Part shown: positions 18,461 to 26,493 of the stretch, in pieces
Layout: every line of letters starts with the position of its first letter
Numbering within the stretch: the stretch's first letter is position 1
Assembly (NCBI RefSeq): GCF_039729145.1
Contig: NZ_CP155793.1
Span: forward strand, 3,720,001 to 3,784,000
Length of the DNA stretch: 64,000 nt
Source of the DNA: Microbacterium sp. SY138
GTDB lineage: Bacteria; Actinomycetota; Actinomycetes; Actinomycetales; Microbacteriaceae
Direction: 5' to 3'
The notes under the pieces: model-generated
What the model was told of the DNA's origin: nothing
Seen by the model: only the letters and a program-made list of their open reading frames with translations
Databases searched by the model: none
Position numbers and translations under genes: made by a program

Positions 18461-20508
18461 CGTCCTGCTCCGATCGGCTCGACGGGCGCATCGTCGGGAT
18501 GCGCGGAGTAGTAGTGCTCGGTTCCTGCGATGTGCCGCCGCACCGGGGCGACGCCCGCGTACCGGGCGGGGTCGCTGGAGCGCGGCGCGAAGCGGTCGCC
18601 CGTCGGGAAGTCTCGCGGCGACGGCACGACGCCCGAGACCTGATGAAGACGATCGGAACCGGCCTCGATCGAGAGCACCGCGCCGAGGAGCCCCTGCGTG
18701 TACTCGTGCACCGGCTGGGTCAGCACCTCTCTGGTCGTGCCCTGCTCGACGACCTGGCCCGCGTACATCACCGTGATCCTGTGCGTGAGCTCGGCGACGA
18801 GCGCGAGGTCGTGAGAGACGAACAGGAGCGCGAATCCGAGCTCCTTCTGCAACCGCATGAGCAGGTCGACGACCTGCGCCTGCACCGTGACGTCGAGGGC
18901 CGTGGTCGGCTCATCGGCGATCACCAGTCGCGGGTTCCGGGTGAGCGCCATGGCGATGAGCACGCGCTGCCGTTGGCCTCCCGAGAGCTCGTGCGGGTAC
19001 GAGGCGAGGGTGCGGTCGGGGTCGAGACCCACGAGCTCCAGCAGCTCCCTGGCGGTGCGGGTGCCGCCGCGCGACGTGAGCTGCTTCATCTGCGAGCGGA
19101 TGAGCATCGCCGGGTTGAGGGAGCTCAGCGCGTCCTGGTAGACCATCGCGATGTCGTGGCCGCGCAGCGCGTTGCGCTCCTTGGGTGCCATCTGCAGCAG
19201 GTCCTCGCCGTCGAACAGGATGCGCCCGCGGATGTCGGCTTTCGGATCGAGCAGGCCCATGATCGCGAGCGAGGTGATCGACTTGCCGCAGCCCGACTCC
19301 CCCACCAGCGACATCGTCTCGCCGGGGCGTACCGTGAAGCTGACGTGGTCGACCACGTCCACGTCGCCATGACGGGGGAACGAGATGCACAGATCCTGCA
19401 CGTCGAGCAGAGGCTTCTCCTCCGCCGTGTACACCAGGCGGTCGGTGCGCGAGAGCTCGCGCTGACGGAGCTCGGCCAGTCGCTCGGCGAGAGGGACGTC
19501 CTCTGCGCGCGGCACCAGGGTGTCGGGCACCCCGCTCGGAACGGAGAGGTTCACCGCCGTGTCGACGGTGGGGATCACGTGGGTGTCGTCGGGGATCGCT
19601 GCGACCTCGAGCTCGTGCGTGGACTCCTCGGTGCCCGCGGCATCCGCGGTGATCTTGCGTGCCCGCGGCGACACCATCGCATCGGTCATCCCCTCCGAGA
19701 GGATGTTGAGGCACAGCACCGTGAGCATGATGAGGATGCCGGGGAAGAAGGTCGCCCACCACGCGCCGCTCATCAGCAGATTGCGGCCGGCGGCGATCAC
19801 GTTACCCCACGACGGCTCGGGGTCGGGAACCCCGGCCTGCAGGAACGACAGCGAAGCCTCGAACACGATCGCGTCGGCGACGAGCACGGTCGCGAACACC
19901 AGCACGGGGGCCATGGCGTTGCGCGCCACGTGGCGGACGATGATGCGCGGGGTGCCCGCGCCCATCACGCGCACGGCCGAGACGTAGTCCTCGCCGTACT
20001 GGTCGAGGATGTTGGCGCGGACGATGCGGGTGAGCTGCGGCACATAGAGGAACGCGATCGTGAGCACGAGCACGGGGAGCGACTTGCCGAACACCGCCAC
20101 GAAGACGGCGGCGAGCGCGATGCCGGGGAACGACATCACGACGTCCATGACGCGCATGAGCGTCTCGGAGATCCACCTCGGGGCCGTGGCGGCGATCGTC
20201 CCGAGCACGCAGGCAGCCAGCAGCGCGACGAGTGTCGCGCCGATGCCGATCACGAGCGAGTAGCGGGCACCGAAGACGAGACGGGAGAAGATGTCGCGGC
20301 CCTGACGGTCGGTGCCGAACCAGTGCTCCGCGCTCGGCGGCTGCACCGGAGTCCCGGACGCCAGCGGGTCGAAGGGCGCGATGAGCGGTGCGAAGATCGC
20401 CGCCAGCCCGATGATCGCCAGCACGGCGATGCAGATGATCGATCCAAGGGACAGCCGGCCCCAGCGGAGACCGGGAACGGAGAGACGTTTCGTGAGTTTG
20501 CGTCGCAT
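18457..20508 (-). CDS. ABC transporter permease-ATPase fusion (DppC-DppD type)
   Basis: 683 residues joining two normally separate subunits. Residues 1 to about 290 are a DppC-like permease: TM near residue 25, HWFGTDRQGRDIFSRL, then the EAA-type loop (ANILDQYGEDYVSAVRVMGAG). An acidic, unstructured linker (about 290-370) leads to an ATPase half (about 371-620) with Walker A GESGCGKS, LSGGQRQR, IADEPTTALD and VSHD. About 60 further residues end the protein. The fusion ensures 1:1 stoichiometry; the same arrangement occurs in actinobacterial sialic-acid ABC systems as far as I recall. It follows the first permease gene after a single base. Confidence 0.9.
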   Translation of the reverse strand: MRRKLTKRLSVPGLRWGRLSLGSIICIAVLAIIGLAAIFAPLIAPFDPLASGTPVQPPSAEHWFGTDRQGRDIFSRLVFGARYSLVIGIGATLVALLAACVLGTIAATAPRWISETLMRVMDVVMSFPGIALAAVFVAVFGKSLPVLVLTIAFLYVPQLTRIVRANILDQYGEDYVSAVRVMGAGTPRIIVRHVARNAMAPVLVFATVLVADAIVFEASLSFLQAGVPDPEPSWGNVIAAGRNLLMSGAWWATFFPGILIMLTVLCLNILSEGMTDAMVSPRARKITADAAGTEESTHELEVAAIPDDTHVIPTVDTAVNLSVPSGVPDTLVPRAEDVPLAERLAELRQRELSRTDRLVYTAEEKPLLDVQDLCISFPRHGDVDVVDHVSFTVRPGETMSLVGESGCGKSITSLAIMGLLDPKADIRGRILFDGEDLLQMAPKERNALRGHDIAMVYQDALSSLNPAMLIRSQMKQLTSRGGTRTARELLELVGLDPDRTLASYPHELSGGQRQRVLIAMALTRNPRLVIADEPTTALDVTVQAQVVDLLMRLQKELGFALLFVSHDLALVAELTHRITVMYAGQVVEQGTTREVLTQPVHEYTQGLLGAVLSIEAGSDRLHQVSGVVPSPRDFPTGDRFAPRSSDPARYAGVAPVRRHIAGTEHYYSAHPDDAPVEPIGAGR

Positions 20509-20509
20509 G

Positions 20510-21466
20510 TCACACCGCCCGGATTCGAGGATTGATGAGCACGTACAGGAGGTCGACGATGATGTTGATCACGACGAAGGCGAGCGCCACGGCGAGCGTC
20601 ACACCCTGCACGAGGTTGGGTTCGTTGTTGGTGACGCCGTTGAGGATGAGCGTTCCCATTCCCGGGATGGCGAAGATGATCTCGATCACGACCGCACCGC
20701 CGAGCAGGTAGCCGATGCGGAGTCCGAGCACGGTGACCGGGGTGATCAGGGCGTTGCGCAGCACATTGCGACCGACGACGATCACTCGCGGGATGCCGGC
20801 GCCCAGGGCGGTGCGCACGTAGTCGCGGTCGAGCTCCTCGACCATCGAGGTGCGCACGACGCGGGAGAGCTGACCGATCACCGGCACGGCGAGCGCGATG
20901 GCGGGGAGGGTCATGCGGGCGAGCCATCCGGAGGGGTCGCTCCAGAAATCCGGGAGCGGCCCGGAGGCCGGCAGCAGGTTCAGCCCCAGGGTGAAGACCT
21001 GGATGAGCAGGATGGCGAGCCAGAACGACGGCGTGGAGAGCGCCGCGACGCCGAACACGCGGATCACCTGATCGGGCCAGCGGTCGCGGTAGACGGCGGC
21101 GAGGACGCCGATCACGAAGGCGACGATCACCGCGATGAGGAGCCCGAGGAAGGTGAGGGCCAAGGTCACCGGGAAGGCGCGGGCGACCTCGTCGATCACC
21201 GGGAGACTGCGTGCGGAGTAGGCGCCGAGGTCGCCCTGCACGAGTCCGAGCAGGAAGTTCACGTAGCGGACGAACAGCGGGAGGTCGAGGCCGTGGTCCT
21301 CGCGGTACGCCTCGAGGGCTTCGGGTGACGCCGTCTCGCCGAGCGCGGTGCGCGCCGGGTCTACGGGGGAGAACGACATCACGAAGAACACGAGGAACGT
21401 GATGCCGAGGATCATCAGCGGCAGCTGCAGCAGTCGCCGGCCGATGAGGCGGAGCGTGTGGGACAC
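20510..21466 (-). CDS. ABC transporter permease (DppB type)
   Basis: 318 residues, about six TM segments, beginning LRLIGRRLLQLPLMILGITFLVFF as in DppB-like permeases, with the EAA-like loop RTSMVEELDRDYVRTALGAGI. GTG at 21466 is chosen because GGAAGGAG lies 6 bases upstream; a longer frame starting at 21508 lacks this. It pairs with the permease half of the fusion protein to form the sialic-acid import channel. Confidence 0.9.
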   Translation of the reverse strand: MSHTLRLIGRRLLQLPLMILGITFLVFFVMSFSPVDPARTALGETASPEALEAYREDHGLDLPLFVRYVNFLLGLVQGDLGAYSARSLPVIDEVARAFPVTLALTFLGLLIAVIVAFVIGVLAAVYRDRWPDQVIRVFGVAALSTPSFWLAILLIQVFTLGLNLLPASGPLPDFWSDPSGWLARMTLPAIALAVPVIGQLSRVVRTSMVEELDRDYVRTALGAGIPRVIVVGRNVLRNALITPVTVLGLRIGYLLGGAVVIEIIFAIPGMGTLILNGVTNNEPNLVQGVTLAVALAFVVINIIVDLLYVLINPRIRAV

Positions 21467-21497
21467 GTGCCGCTCCTTCCGGGGGTATGGGAGAGAC

Positions 21498-21530
21498 AGG
21501 GGGCGCACTCGTCGGGTGAGCGCGCCCCCT
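21498..21530 (-). terminator. Attenuating hairpin between binding-protein and permease genes
   Basis: AGGGGGCGC (21498-21506) and GCGCCCCCT (21522-21530) form a 9-bp GC-rich stem. It lies 8 bases after the binding-protein stop (21539) and before the permease start at 21466. With no clear U-tract it probably acts as a partial terminator or 3' stabiliser, keeping the binding protein more abundant than the membrane parts. Confidence 0.6.
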
Positions 21531-21538
21531 GGTGCGGG

Positions 21539-23137
21539 CTACTTCGCCGCCACGCCGACGTCGAGGAACGACAGTCCGGTGGTGGGGACGGGCTGGAATC
21601 CGACCAGCTCCTGGCTGCTCCATGCGGTCGGCAGCTTGCGGTGGAACAGCGGGTAGAGCACGGCCTGGTCGGAGAGCAGGTCGTAGGCCTCGTCCCAGGT
21701 CTTCTGCTGCTCCTCGCCCTCCTGCTGGACGGCGGTGTCGAGGAGCGTGCGCAGCTGGGCGTACTCGGGAGAGTCGGCCCAGTTGGTGCGGGTCTGGGTC
21801 CAGACGTTCTCGCCGTACCACCAGTTCATGAGCAGGTCGGGGTCGACGCCGAAGACCGAGGGGTCACCGGGGGCCACGGCCACCGTGTAGTCGCCGGAGT
21901 CGACCTTCTCGTACATCGACGCGGACTGCCCGATGTCGAGCGTCGTGTCGATGCCGATCGCGTCGAGGGACTCCTTGATCAGCGGGGCGACCTCCTTGAC
22001 CCATCCGGTGTCGGTGGTGAGCAGGGTGATGGACAGGTCGGAGACGCCCGCGTCGGCGAGCAGTTCCTTCGCCTTCTCGGGGTCGTAGGTGTAGACCGTG
22101 GAGGCCTCGTGGTAGTTCGGGTAGGTCTCGGGCAGGAACGAGGTCGCGGGCGTGGCGTTGCCGAGCATGCCGGTGCCGATGATCTTGTCCATGTCGAGGG
22201 CGTAGTGCAGGGCCTGGCGCACGCGGACGTCGTCGAACGGCGCCGCCTTGGTGTTGAACATCATGAACAGCAGGCCGAACGACTGCACGCTGTCGACGTC
22301 GGCCGAGGAGGCGAGCGCGTCGACGTCGATGTACGGCACGTCCTCGATCGCCTGCACGGTGCCCGTGGACATCGCGGTGACGCGAGCGGAGGCGTCGGAG
22401 AGCAGGTTCCAGTTCATGCCGGCGGCGAGCGCGGGGCGCGGCCCGTTGTAGTCGTCGTAGCGCTCGAAGACGAGCTTGTCCTCGGGAACGGCCGACACCA
22501 GCGAGTACGGGCCGGAACCGACGGGGTTGGTGGCGAAGCCCTCGGGGTCGGCTTCGACGACCGACTTCGGGACGATCTTGACGACACCGAGGCGGTCGTT
22601 GATCAGCGAGAACGGGTAGTCGGTGGTGATCCGCACGGTGTCGTCGTCGACCGCGGTGACGGTGTCGATGAAGTCGACGAACGACAGGAAGAGCGAGTTG
22701 TTGTTCGGGTCGAGCACGCGGTCGTAGCTGAAGACCACGTCGTCGGCGGTGACCGGATCGCCGTTCTGGAAGGTGGCGCCTTCGCGGAGGTCGATCTCGT
22801 AGGTCGTGTCGTCGATCTTCGTCGGGAGGTCGGCGGCGAGGGCGGGGGCAGATTTCTGGGTGACGGGGTCGAGGTCGACCAGCCCCTCGAAGATGTGCCA
22901 GTTCGCCGAGACCGTGACGGCGCCCGACGCGACCATCGGGTCGAAGCTGCCGTTCAGCGTGTACGAGATGCCCGCTTCGATGATGCCGTCGGGGTCGATC
23001 TCGCTCGCGGCTGCGCTCTCGTCGGGAGTGCTGGTGGTGCCCGCGCCGCAGCCGGCGAGGGCGACGGACGCGGCGACTGTGCCGGCGACCGCCATCGCGA
23101 ATCGACCCGCGCGGCGGCGGGTGATGTGTCGGTTCAT
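21539..23137 (-). CDS. Sialic-acid (peptide-type) ABC transporter substrate-binding lipoprotein
   Basis: 532 residues, family 5 (SBP_bac_5) solute-binding protein. Starts MNRHITRRRAGR with GGAG 5 bases before ATG; the lipoprotein signal ends in the lipobox LAGC, so the mature protein is anchored to the membrane outer face. Family motifs: SYTLNGSFDPM, YEIDLREGATFQNGDPVTADDVVFSYDR, NPVGSGPYSL and VRQALHYALDMDKI. It is first in the transporter-nan operon, divergent from the GntR repressor, which supports sialic acid as ligand although the family more often binds peptides. Confidence 0.9.
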   Translation of the reverse strand: MNRHITRRRAGRFAMAVAGTVAASVALAGCGAGTTSTPDESAAASEIDPDGIIEAGISYTLNGSFDPMVASGAVTVSANWHIFEGLVDLDPVTQKSAPALAADLPTKIDDTTYEIDLREGATFQNGDPVTADDVVFSYDRVLDPNNNSLFLSFVDFIDTVTAVDDDTVRITTDYPFSLINDRLGVVKIVPKSVVEADPEGFATNPVGSGPYSLVSAVPEDKLVFERYDDYNGPRPALAAGMNWNLLSDASARVTAMSTGTVQAIEDVPYIDVDALASSADVDSVQSFGLLFMMFNTKAAPFDDVRVRQALHYALDMDKIIGTGMLGNATPATSFLPETYPNYHEASTVYTYDPEKAKELLADAGVSDLSITLLTTDTGWVKEVAPLIKESLDAIGIDTTLDIGQSASMYEKVDSGDYTVAVAPGDPSVFGVDPDLLMNWWYGENVWTQTRTNWADSPEYAQLRTLLDTAVQQEGEEQQKTWDEAYDLLSDQAVLYPLFHRKLPTAWSSQELVGFQPVPTTGLSFLDVGVAAK

Positions 23138-23166
23138 GTGTGCTCCAGGGTGGTGGGGGGAACATC

Positions 23167-23220
23167 TTGAGGACATCTGATGTCTGATGTACTCTAAACA
23201 CAGGTTCGATCAGATCACAA
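23167..23220. promoter_or_regulatory. Divergent promoters and NanR operator of the sialic-acid locus
   Basis: GACATCTGATGTC at 23172-23184 is a palindrome around one central base, followed by a further TCTGATGT half-site (to 23190). On the plus strand TTGAGG (23167-23172) and TACTCT (23190-23195) frame the operator as -35 and -10 for the regulator gene. On the minus strand TTGTGA (23215-23220) and TAGAGT (23191-23196, 18-base spacer) place the operator at the transcription start of the transporter operon. The same motif occurs at the nanH promoter. Confidence 0.7.
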
Positions 23221-23266
23221 GAGTGAGATGATCGGAGCGTTTCTGCCAGGCACGAGAGGGAGCCCC

Positions 23267-23992
23267 ATGAAGTCCACCACGAGTAGGGCGTCACGCATGC
23301 GGCGCTCGACCACGGCGGATCAGATCAAGCAGCTCATCCTGACCCGGGGGCTCACGCCGGGCGACCCGCTGCCGACCGAGGCGGAGCTCTGCGAGGAGCT
23401 CGACGTCTCGCGATCCTCCGTGCGCGAGGCGATCCGCACGCTCTCGACCCTCGACATCGTCGATGTGCGTCACGGCCACGGCACGTATGTCGGACCGATG
23501 TCGCTGGACCCGATGGTGGAAGCCCTCGTGTTCCGCGGGGTGCTGTCGCCGGAGGGATCCCTGCAGGCGCTGCGGGAGGTCGTCGAAGTGCGCCTGGCGC
23601 TGGATCTGTCGATGGCCGAACGCGTGGTGGCCGCCGCTCAGGACGACCCCGACCCCGAGCTCGACGCCCTGGTGGCCGACATGGTCGCCAAGGCTGAGCG
23701 CGGGGAGCACTTCCTCGACGAGGACCGCGCGTTCCACACCCGCCTCTTCGGCGCGATCGGCAACCGCCTGGTCGGTCAGCTGGTCGGCGCCTTCTGGGAT
23801 GTGCACACGGCCGTGCTCCCCCAGCTGGGCATCCCTCAGCCCGACGACATCCACAAGACGGCGAAGGCGCACGGCGACATGCTCGACGCCGCACGTTCGG
23901 GTGATGTCGAACGCTATCGGCAGGCCGTCATCGAGCACTATCAGCCGCTGCAGCGTGTGCTCGCGAGCGCGGCGGAGGAATCCCAGGGCTGA
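23267..23992 (+). CDS. nanR: GntR/FCD-family repressor of the sialic-acid locus (NanR-like)
   Basis: 241 residues. The N-terminal winged helix (about 12-80) shows TADQIKQLILTRGLTPGDPLPTEAELCEELDVSRSSVREAIRTLSTLDIVDVRHGHGTYV; to stay short, the key part is the recognition helix SRSSVREAIRTL. The C-terminal FCD domain (about 100-225) has D/H metal-ligand candidates in FHTRLF and HGDMLDA. The start at 23267 follows GAGGGAG. It is divergent from the transporter-nan operon with a shared palindrome between, so it most likely represses both itself, that operon and nanH, with sialic acid or ManNAc(-6-P) as inducer. The name is by analogy, not by close sequence match. Confidence 0.8.
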   Translation: MKSTTSRASRMRRSTTADQIKQLILTRGLTPGDPLPTEAELCEELDVSRSSVREAIRTLSTLDIVDVRHGHGTYVGPMSLDPMVEALVFRGVLSPEGSLQALREVVEVRLALDLSMAERVVAAAQDDPDPELDALVADMVAKAERGEHFLDEDRAFHTRLFGAIGNRLVGQLVGAFWDVHTAVLPQLGIPQPDDIHKTAKAHGDMLDAARSGDVERYRQAVIEHYQPLQRVLASAAEESQG

Positions 23993-24087
23993 GGTCGCCG
24001 GCCGGATCCCTCCTCCGACTCGACAGCCGTGCCCCTCCGACTCGATAGAGTTGCCTCCGCACTGCACACCACGAGGGGGATCCGCCC

Positions 24088-25005
24088 ATGTCCGTTGGAC
24101 TTCTGGCCGTCGTCGACGACATCCTGAGCGCAGCGATGAAGGCGTCGGCCAAGGCGGCCGGCGTCGTGATCGACGACGCCGCGGTGACTCCGCAGTACGT
24201 GCAGGGCCTCACGCCCGCGAGGGAGCTGCCCGTCGTCGGCAAGATCGCCCTCGGGTCGCTGGCGAACAAGTTCGTGATCATCATCCCGGCGGCGCTGCTG
24301 CTGACCGCGTTCGCGCCGTGGGTGCTGCCGTATCTGCTGATCCTGGGCGGGGCGTACCTGTGCTTCGAGGGCGCCGAGAAGGTGCTCGAGTGGTTCGGCG
24401 TGCAGCACGGTCACGCCGACGAGGGAGCGCGCGATGAGAGGAAGCTCGTGCTCGGTGCGGTGCGCACCGACCTGATCCTCTCGACCGAGATCATGCTCAT
24501 CTCGCTCGCGAGCCTTGAGAAGGGGCTCGACATCTGGGCGACGCTGGCGATCCTCGCCGTGATCGCCCTCCTCATGACGGGTGTCGTCTACGGCGCTGTC
24601 GCACTGCTGGTGAAGATCGACGACATCGGTCTGAAGATGGCGAAGAACCCGGTGCAGCGTGTGCGGCACACCGGCACCAGGATCGTGCGCTCGATGCCCG
24701 GGGTGTTCCGCTTCATCAGCATCCTCGGCACGGTCGCCATGCTCTGGGTCGGCGGCCATCTCGTTCTGGTGAACCTCGGCGAGGTGGGGTGGCATTTCCC
24801 GGTCGACGTGCTGCACGCGGTGGAGCAGGCGCTCCATGGCCTCGGTCCGGTCGTGGTCTGGATCGTGGACACCATCATCTCCGCGATCGCCGGTCTCATC
24901 CTGGGGCTGCTCGTCGTCGGGATCGTGCTCGGCATCGCCCGCCTGTTCGGCAAGACCCCCAGCTTCCACGAGGGCGAGGCATCCCCCGCCGACGTGCACG
25001 TTTGA
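24088..25005 (+). CDS. DUF808 (YedI-like) inner-membrane protein
   Basis: 305 residues matching the DUF808 family closely (MSVGLLAVVDDILSAAMKAS, GVVIDDAAVTPQYVQGL, LPVVGKIALGSLANKF), with about six TM segments (near 65-105, 155-175, 210-235, 250-295). Function unknown in the family. GAGGGGG precedes the ATG by 7 bases. Upstream, CCTCCGACTCGA occurs twice, 22 bases apart (24012 and 24034), the second running into a possible -10 TAGAGT. It is transcribed with or after the nanR-like gene, but nothing links it to sialic acid. Confidence 0.9.
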   Translation: MSVGLLAVVDDILSAAMKASAKAAGVVIDDAAVTPQYVQGLTPARELPVVGKIALGSLANKFVIIIPAALLLTAFAPWVLPYLLILGGAYLCFEGAEKVLEWFGVQHGHADEGARDERKLVLGAVRTDLILSTEIMLISLASLEKGLDIWATLAILAVIALLMTGVVYGAVALLVKIDDIGLKMAKNPVQRVRHTGTRIVRSMPGVFRFISILGTVAMLWVGGHLVLVNLGEVGWHFPVDVLHAVEQALHGLGPVVVWIVDTIISAIAGLILGLLVVGIVLGIARLFGKTPSFHEGEASPADVHV

Positions 25006-25059
25006 ACATCGAGACACGACTGTCCGCACAGGCCAGAACACGAATCCACGCCGGCGCAC

Positions 25060-26409
25060 TCACGCCGCGATGTCGTACCGGGCTCGGCCGCCGAGCCTCG
25101 GCCTGCGCTCGGGGTCGACGTGCAGCGGCGGAATGAGCCACACCCGCGCCGCGAACCCCCGTCCCTCGATCCTGATCTCCCAGTCGTTGTCGTGGATGCG
25201 ATGATGGCAGCTCTCGCAGAGCAGCACTCCGTTGTCGAGATCGGTCGGTCCGGCATCCCGCTGCCACCAGCGCAGGTGATGCGCCCTGGCGAGTTGCGGG
25301 GGCAGCCCGCACATCACGCAACCGCCGTCGCGTTCTACGAGCGCGAGCCTCTGGGCGCGGGTGAACAGCCGCTTCTCACGCCCCCAGTCGAGGATCTCGC
25401 CCTCACCGCCGAGCACGACGGGGATGATGCCCCCACCCGCCGCCATCCGACGACATGAGGCGATGCTGACCGGCTCATCGAGGCCGTCGACCGTCGCGAA
25501 TCCGGTGCCGGCGGTCAGGTCGTCGAGCCCCACGCGGACGACGACGGTCGCACCGGATACCGGAAGCCCGCCGTTGTCGCATCCGCTCGCATGCGCGCAG
25601 ATCTCGACGAGCGCATCGGCCTGGATCATCGCGACCGTGTGACGGTCGGCATCGGGCGCTTCGGGGTCGAGCACGTGCGCCCGCGCGTGGAACGTGGCCG
25701 TCACGTACGCCTGGATCGCTGCCTTCACGGGAGCGCCGGACGCGGTGTCGGTCTGCAGCGTCAGATGCAGCGACCCGTCGCGCTCGAACATCGTCAGCGA
25801 GCGCCGCGACCGGGCCTCACCTTCTCGCGGAGCCACGCCGTCGGGGTCGAGCCAGGCCTCGGCGTGCACGACGAGCTTGCGCACGTCATCGAGCGACAGC
25901 CCTGCCGCACGTTCGACGAGCAGTCGCTCGGCATCGACGATCCGCTCGATCCCGACCTTCACGCGCGCCCGGTCGAGCAGGGCCACGATCAGCGCCGCGG
26001 CCGCCGCACTGAGCTCGCCGGCGCCGATCGCCCGCTGCACCTCGGGGTACCGCGGGGGCAGCTTCTCGCCGATGAGGTTCGCCCGCGGCGCGGTCGCCTC
26101 CCCCACCTTCACGAGCCGCACCGCATCGCCCGTCGATCCGCCGGTCGTGGCGGCGATCATGGTCGCCGAGTTGCGGAATCCCTGCTGCTTCGCGAGACCC
26201 GCAGACCCCAGTTCCGGACGCGATTCCCGCGCGATGCCCGCCGCGATCTCGGCATGGATGCCGTCGAGCCGACGCTGTACCAGTCCCATCGCCCGGTGCG
26301 CATCGAGCAGCTGCGCGCGGCTCAGATCGGCCGCGTTCGTCGCATCGCCCCACGCGTCTTCGAGGTACGTCATCGCCTCGAGGAGCGGGTTCAGATGCGG
26401 GTTCGCCAT
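25060..26409 (-). CDS. DUF222 / HNH endonuclease-domain protein (13E12 type)
   Basis: 449 residues. The N-terminal two thirds is DUF222 (helical; RAQLLDAHRAMGLVQRRLDGIHAEIA, VRLVKVGEATAPR); the C-terminus (about 365-415) is an HNH nuclease motif: CVMCGLPPQLARAHHLRWW followed by LDNGVLLCESCHHRIHDNDW, with four Cys for zinc and the HH/H catalytic set. Such proteins are abundant and often multicopy in actinobacteria, sometimes DNA-damage inducible; cellular role unsettled. A LexA-box-like site overlaps its promoter and TAAGAT lies 6 bases before the ATG (leaderless). Confidence 0.9.
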   Translation of the reverse strand: MANPHLNPLLEAMTYLEDAWGDATNAADLSRAQLLDAHRAMGLVQRRLDGIHAEIAAGIARESRPELGSAGLAKQQGFRNSATMIAATTGGSTGDAVRLVKVGEATAPRANLIGEKLPPRYPEVQRAIGAGELSAAAAALIVALLDRARVKVGIERIVDAERLLVERAAGLSLDDVRKLVVHAEAWLDPDGVAPREGEARSRRSLTMFERDGSLHLTLQTDTASGAPVKAAIQAYVTATFHARAHVLDPEAPDADRHTVAMIQADALVEICAHASGCDNGGLPVSGATVVVRVGLDDLTAGTGFATVDGLDEPVSIASCRRMAAGGGIIPVVLGGEGEILDWGREKRLFTRAQRLALVERDGGCVMCGLPPQLARAHHLRWWQRDAGPTDLDNGVLLCESCHHRIHDNDWEIRIEGRGFAARVWLIPPLHVDPERRPRLGGRARYDIAA

Positions 26410-26419
26410 ACCTCTATCT

Positions 26420-26435
26420 TAGAAGATATGTTCGA
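26420..26435 (-). promoter_or_regulatory. LexA (SOS) box-like site in the HNH gene promoter
   Basis: Read on the minus strand this is TCGAACATATCTTCTA; the actinobacterial SOS box is TCGAAC-N4-GTTCGA. The left half is perfect, the right half matches 4 of 6. It directly abuts the -10-like TAAGAT (26416-26421), where LexA binding would block initiation. Recognition by LexA is an inference. Confidence 0.5.
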
Positions 26436-26479
26436 ATTTCAGGAAAGCCTGTGGATAACTCCGCGCCTCGTCATTGCCG

Positions 26480-26493
26480 TAGTCTCATCGCCA
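26480..26493 (+). promoter_or_regulatory. -10 box of a leaderless promoter
   Basis: TAGTCT at 26480-26485 fits TANNNT and lies 7 bases before the ATG at 26493, which would be the transcription start. No clear -35 is visible. This decides the start of the downstream membrane protein. Confidence 0.5.

Noticed and set aside
18499..20535. 678-codon plus-strand frame
   Set aside because: Antisense to the permease-ATPase fusion gene, which has full Walker and permease motifs.
21458..23170. 570-codon plus-strand frame
   Set aside because: Antisense to the transporter binding-protein gene, whose lipobox and SBP_bac_5 motifs are clear.
24012..24045. Repeated CCTCCGACTCGA before the DUF808 gene as an operator
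   Set aside because: Two short copies 22 bases apart in GC-rich sequence may be chance; mentioned only in the gene entry.
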